DNA of 64,000 nucleotides from Paramyrothecium sp. XJ0827 (taxonomy: Eukaryota > Ascomycota > Sordariomycetes > Hypocreales > Stachybotryaceae), in assembly GCA_020881915.1 (NCBI GenBank), contig JAJFPB010000002.1, forward strand, positions 4,661,001-4,725,000, read 5' to 3'. The position numbers were made by a program, and so were the translations under genes. This document shows, one piece after another, positions 61,928-64,000 of the stretch. The stretch's first letter is position 1. Each line of letters opens with the position of its first letter. The notes below the pieces were generated by a model. The model ran no database searches. It saw nothing but the letters and a program-made list of their open reading frames with translations, and had not been told where the DNA came from.

Positions 61928-63364
61928 GTTACAAAATAGATAATGAGGAGAAGTTCTGTATGTATTATCTGCTTGTCAGATTTCGGCTCATATGAATTTG
62001 TGAGACTGGCCGGACAAGGAAATGTATGTGCACTACCTACCCTAGGTGAGACTAGATCAGACCGTGTGTAAATTTCTGTACAGAAGAAGGTGAGCCCTAT
62101 TTCTCAATGACGAGGTCGGCAGGCAACATGAAATTTTCTTAATTCTAGTTTCTTGTTGCCATGAAGTGATTGAATGGTTGTGGCCTGATTGACGCAATAT
62201 TTTATGACTGAGAGCCAAAAGAAAAGAAGGATTTTCTCTGGACCTAGGCCCTCCTTACCCGAGACTTTTCTCGGCTATCGACATTTCTATTACTGTTTCC
62301 GAGAAAATCAAGACCCTGCTGACCTCTAGATCCCCTCATCCTGCGAGATGTAAGCAGCGCGAACTTACCCAACGGAAAGGTGATTTGCAGCACCTTTTCA
62401 GTGGAATTTACCAGATCCATTTGCCGAATTTGCTGGTGCCCTGAAGACTTTTCGACACTGAGTGTTCTGTCGAACCTCGGATTTTTCTTTCTTTTCTTTT
62501 TTTCTTGCTCTTTTTCCCTCCCTTTTTTGTTGGCTCTTGTATCATTTGTAGTTTTGTTCGACTTTTCTTGGGGAACCGACACAATCCGCTTGGCTAAATG
62601 ATCTTCTCTCCGAGTCCGATTCACTCAACTATTTTTGTTACGTTTTCGGACTTGACCGTCCTTGTCTATCAATACCAAAATTCCTCTCTCATGCTAGATA
62701 TTGGTACCGCCAGACACCGGGCTTTCTCTAAGATTAATCTTGTTCCTCCTGGGATGGGACACGTACCGCCTTGACCGGACTCGGACATAACCCGCTCGGA
62801 GTCGGATGTCGTGACCTCATACTCGGACATTCGGCCAGTCAAGAGATATGGTAATGCCTGACTTGTCCATGGCAAAGATCACTCTGGCCACAGTCAAATC
62901 CTTGATGACAATAATGAAGCCGAACAGCGCGTAATGTTTACCGCTTCATTGGTAGGCCTTATCGCCAATGTCGGCGGCTTCTTATCTGACCGTACGAGAT
63001 AGCATATGATGTACTGTTTTCGCTTAGTCCGAGCGGCGTCAACTATTTTTTAGCCAAAGCGAGCTCCTTAGTCACATTTTGGAGTGTGAAAAGTGTAGCA
63101 ATGCTTTGTCCGTGCCTTGCGTTGAGGGATGCAGGACATCAGACGGGGCTGAAGAGGGCGTGGGCGGACCTCCTGAATCGGGCGTAGTAAATCGGACATA
63201 GCTAAAGCGCGGCTGGCAACCAGTAAACAGTCCATTCGCTGTATTTCCGCCCCTGCAGTCAGACTTTCGCGGCTAACTTGAGAACCTCATCATCTACTCG
63301 GGCATCTTCCCTGGTTTCTCTTCAGACCATCCTTAGACAACGATCTAAGACTAGTTGTCTACTG
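61928..63364. other. Intergenic stretch, no gene supported
   Basis: Includes a T/C-rich patch at 62480-62530, whose complement gives a Lys/Arg-rich frame that I regard as low complexity. The region left of 63365 should hold the promoter of the glucosidase gene. No RNA gene or repeat seen. Confidence 0.5.
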
Positions 63365-64000
63365 ATGGAGATGCGTCGAATCCCCAGCCTCTGGCTGCTT
63401 GGGATACTTGCACCTCTCATTCTTCCGGTCCTGGCTGGCGGCTTGCCTAGAGGTGTTGGGCCTGAATGTAAGTTTTGACCGATTGGATCTCCCCCTTACC
63501 CATTTTCGTTGTCTTCCCGTGATTCAGCAAGACCCTGCGGGACTCTTTGATCATTCTACTTGCCTTGTGACGCTGTGTTCAAGGCTGATACTTGTTACGG
63601 AGCTATTACTAATCTGAAAACTCTCTCAGTCGCCAGGTTCTACGCGGATAAGGATGATTTCTCCTGCATCAACCACCCCGAAATCAAGCTTAGTAGGGAC
63701 AAAGTCAACGACAATACTTGCCATTGTCCGGACGGTTCCGACGAGCCTGGCACCACGGCCTGTGCTTATCTCGACATACTTTCCCCCCCGCAGCCCTTTA
63801 ATGGGCCTACGGCTACGACAAACACTACGGACACTTTGCCTGGCTTCTGGTGCGCCAATGAAGGCCATATTGGTTCTTATGTTCCATTCATGCTCCTAAA
63901 CGATGGCCACTGCGACTATGACATCTGTTGCGACGGAAGCGAGGAATACGATCATGTTGGAGGTGTCAAGTGCGAGAATCGGTGTGTCGAGATCAACAAG
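63365..64000 (+). CDS. GTB1: Glucosidase II beta subunit, N-terminal part (runs off the window)
   Basis: Exons 63365-63467 and 63630-64000 with a 162-bp intron (gtaagt...ctctcag); T plus TC makes the Phe of GPEFARFY. The signal peptide (RRIPSLWLLGILAPLILPVLA) precedes GGLPRGVGPE, the conserved mature N-terminus. Two Cys-rich LDL-receptor-A-like modules follow: DDFSCINHPEIKL...NTCHCPDGSDEPG and FWCANEGHIGSYVPF...DGHCDYDICCDGSEE. These match PRKCSH/GTB1. The protein retains the catalytic alpha subunit in the ER lumen and helps trim glucose from N-glycans during glycoprotein folding. The coiled coil, MRH domain and C-terminal ER signal lie beyond 64000. Housekeeping gene, with no sign of damage. 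Confidence 0.95.

Noticed and set aside
62244..62624. Minus frame of 126 codons rich in Lys, Arg and Glu
   Set aside because: It is the complement of a T/C-rich low-complexity patch and shows no domain.

Overview
The window is nuclear DNA of a filamentous ascomycete (Pezizomycotina). The genes carry many short introns (about 43-83 bp) with GTRNGT-type donors and CTAAC/CTGAC-like branch sites. The gene families are typically fungal: CFEM and PTH11-like 7TM receptors, LysM, Hce2-like, PDR-type ABC transporter, fungal P450s and a DUF6606/DUF3638/DUF3645 giant. One large block carries the C-to-T / G-to-A signature of repeat-induced point mutation (RIP).

Region 1 (1-19387) is very AT-rich, full of TpA, and has stops in all frames. 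It holds unidentified RIP-degraded DNA (1-9819), a ruined minus-strand gene that is almost entirely a 99-bp / 33-aa tandem HEAT-repeat array (9820-12694), and a complete but RIP-killed Ty1/Copia retrotransposon (12695-19387) with 177-bp LTRs. The element sits against the 5' side of the HEAT gene. Base composition returns to normal exactly at the right LTR end.

Region 2 (19388-36274) has a gene-poor lead-in, an ALDH3-type aldehyde dehydrogenase (minus), a one-TM coiled-coil protein of unknown function (plus), and a 9.4-kb giant gene of the DUF6606-DUF3638-DUF3645 family (plus). The giant gene carries two single-base frameshifts and one in-frame TAG, so it looks like a young pseudogene.

Region 3 (36275-49400) is rich in secreted and surface genes: a CFEM receptor, a 5'-truncated LysM gene, an F-box-like protein, a LysM plus chitin-binding (ChtBD1) secreted protein, an F-box-associated-type protein, an Hce2/Ecp2-like secreted protein, a secreted DJ-1/PfpI protein and a RIP-like pseudogene. 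LysM, ChtBD1 and Hce2 are the modules that accompany GH18 in fungal killer-toxin-like chitinases. Here they lie in separate genes with no GH18 catalytic domain in sight.

Region 4 (49507-61927) has a conventional P450 (minus), a PTH11-like 7TM protein (minus), a CYP7/CYP8-like P450 with an atypical I-helix (plus) and a complete PDR-type ABC transporter (plus). It resembles the tailoring and export part of a metabolite or detoxification cluster, but no backbone synthase is visible. The window ends in the 5' part of a housekeeping gene, glucosidase II beta subunit.

Exon boundaries were placed by hand from reading frame, splice consensus and family conservation. No searches were run, so family names rest on motif recognition.
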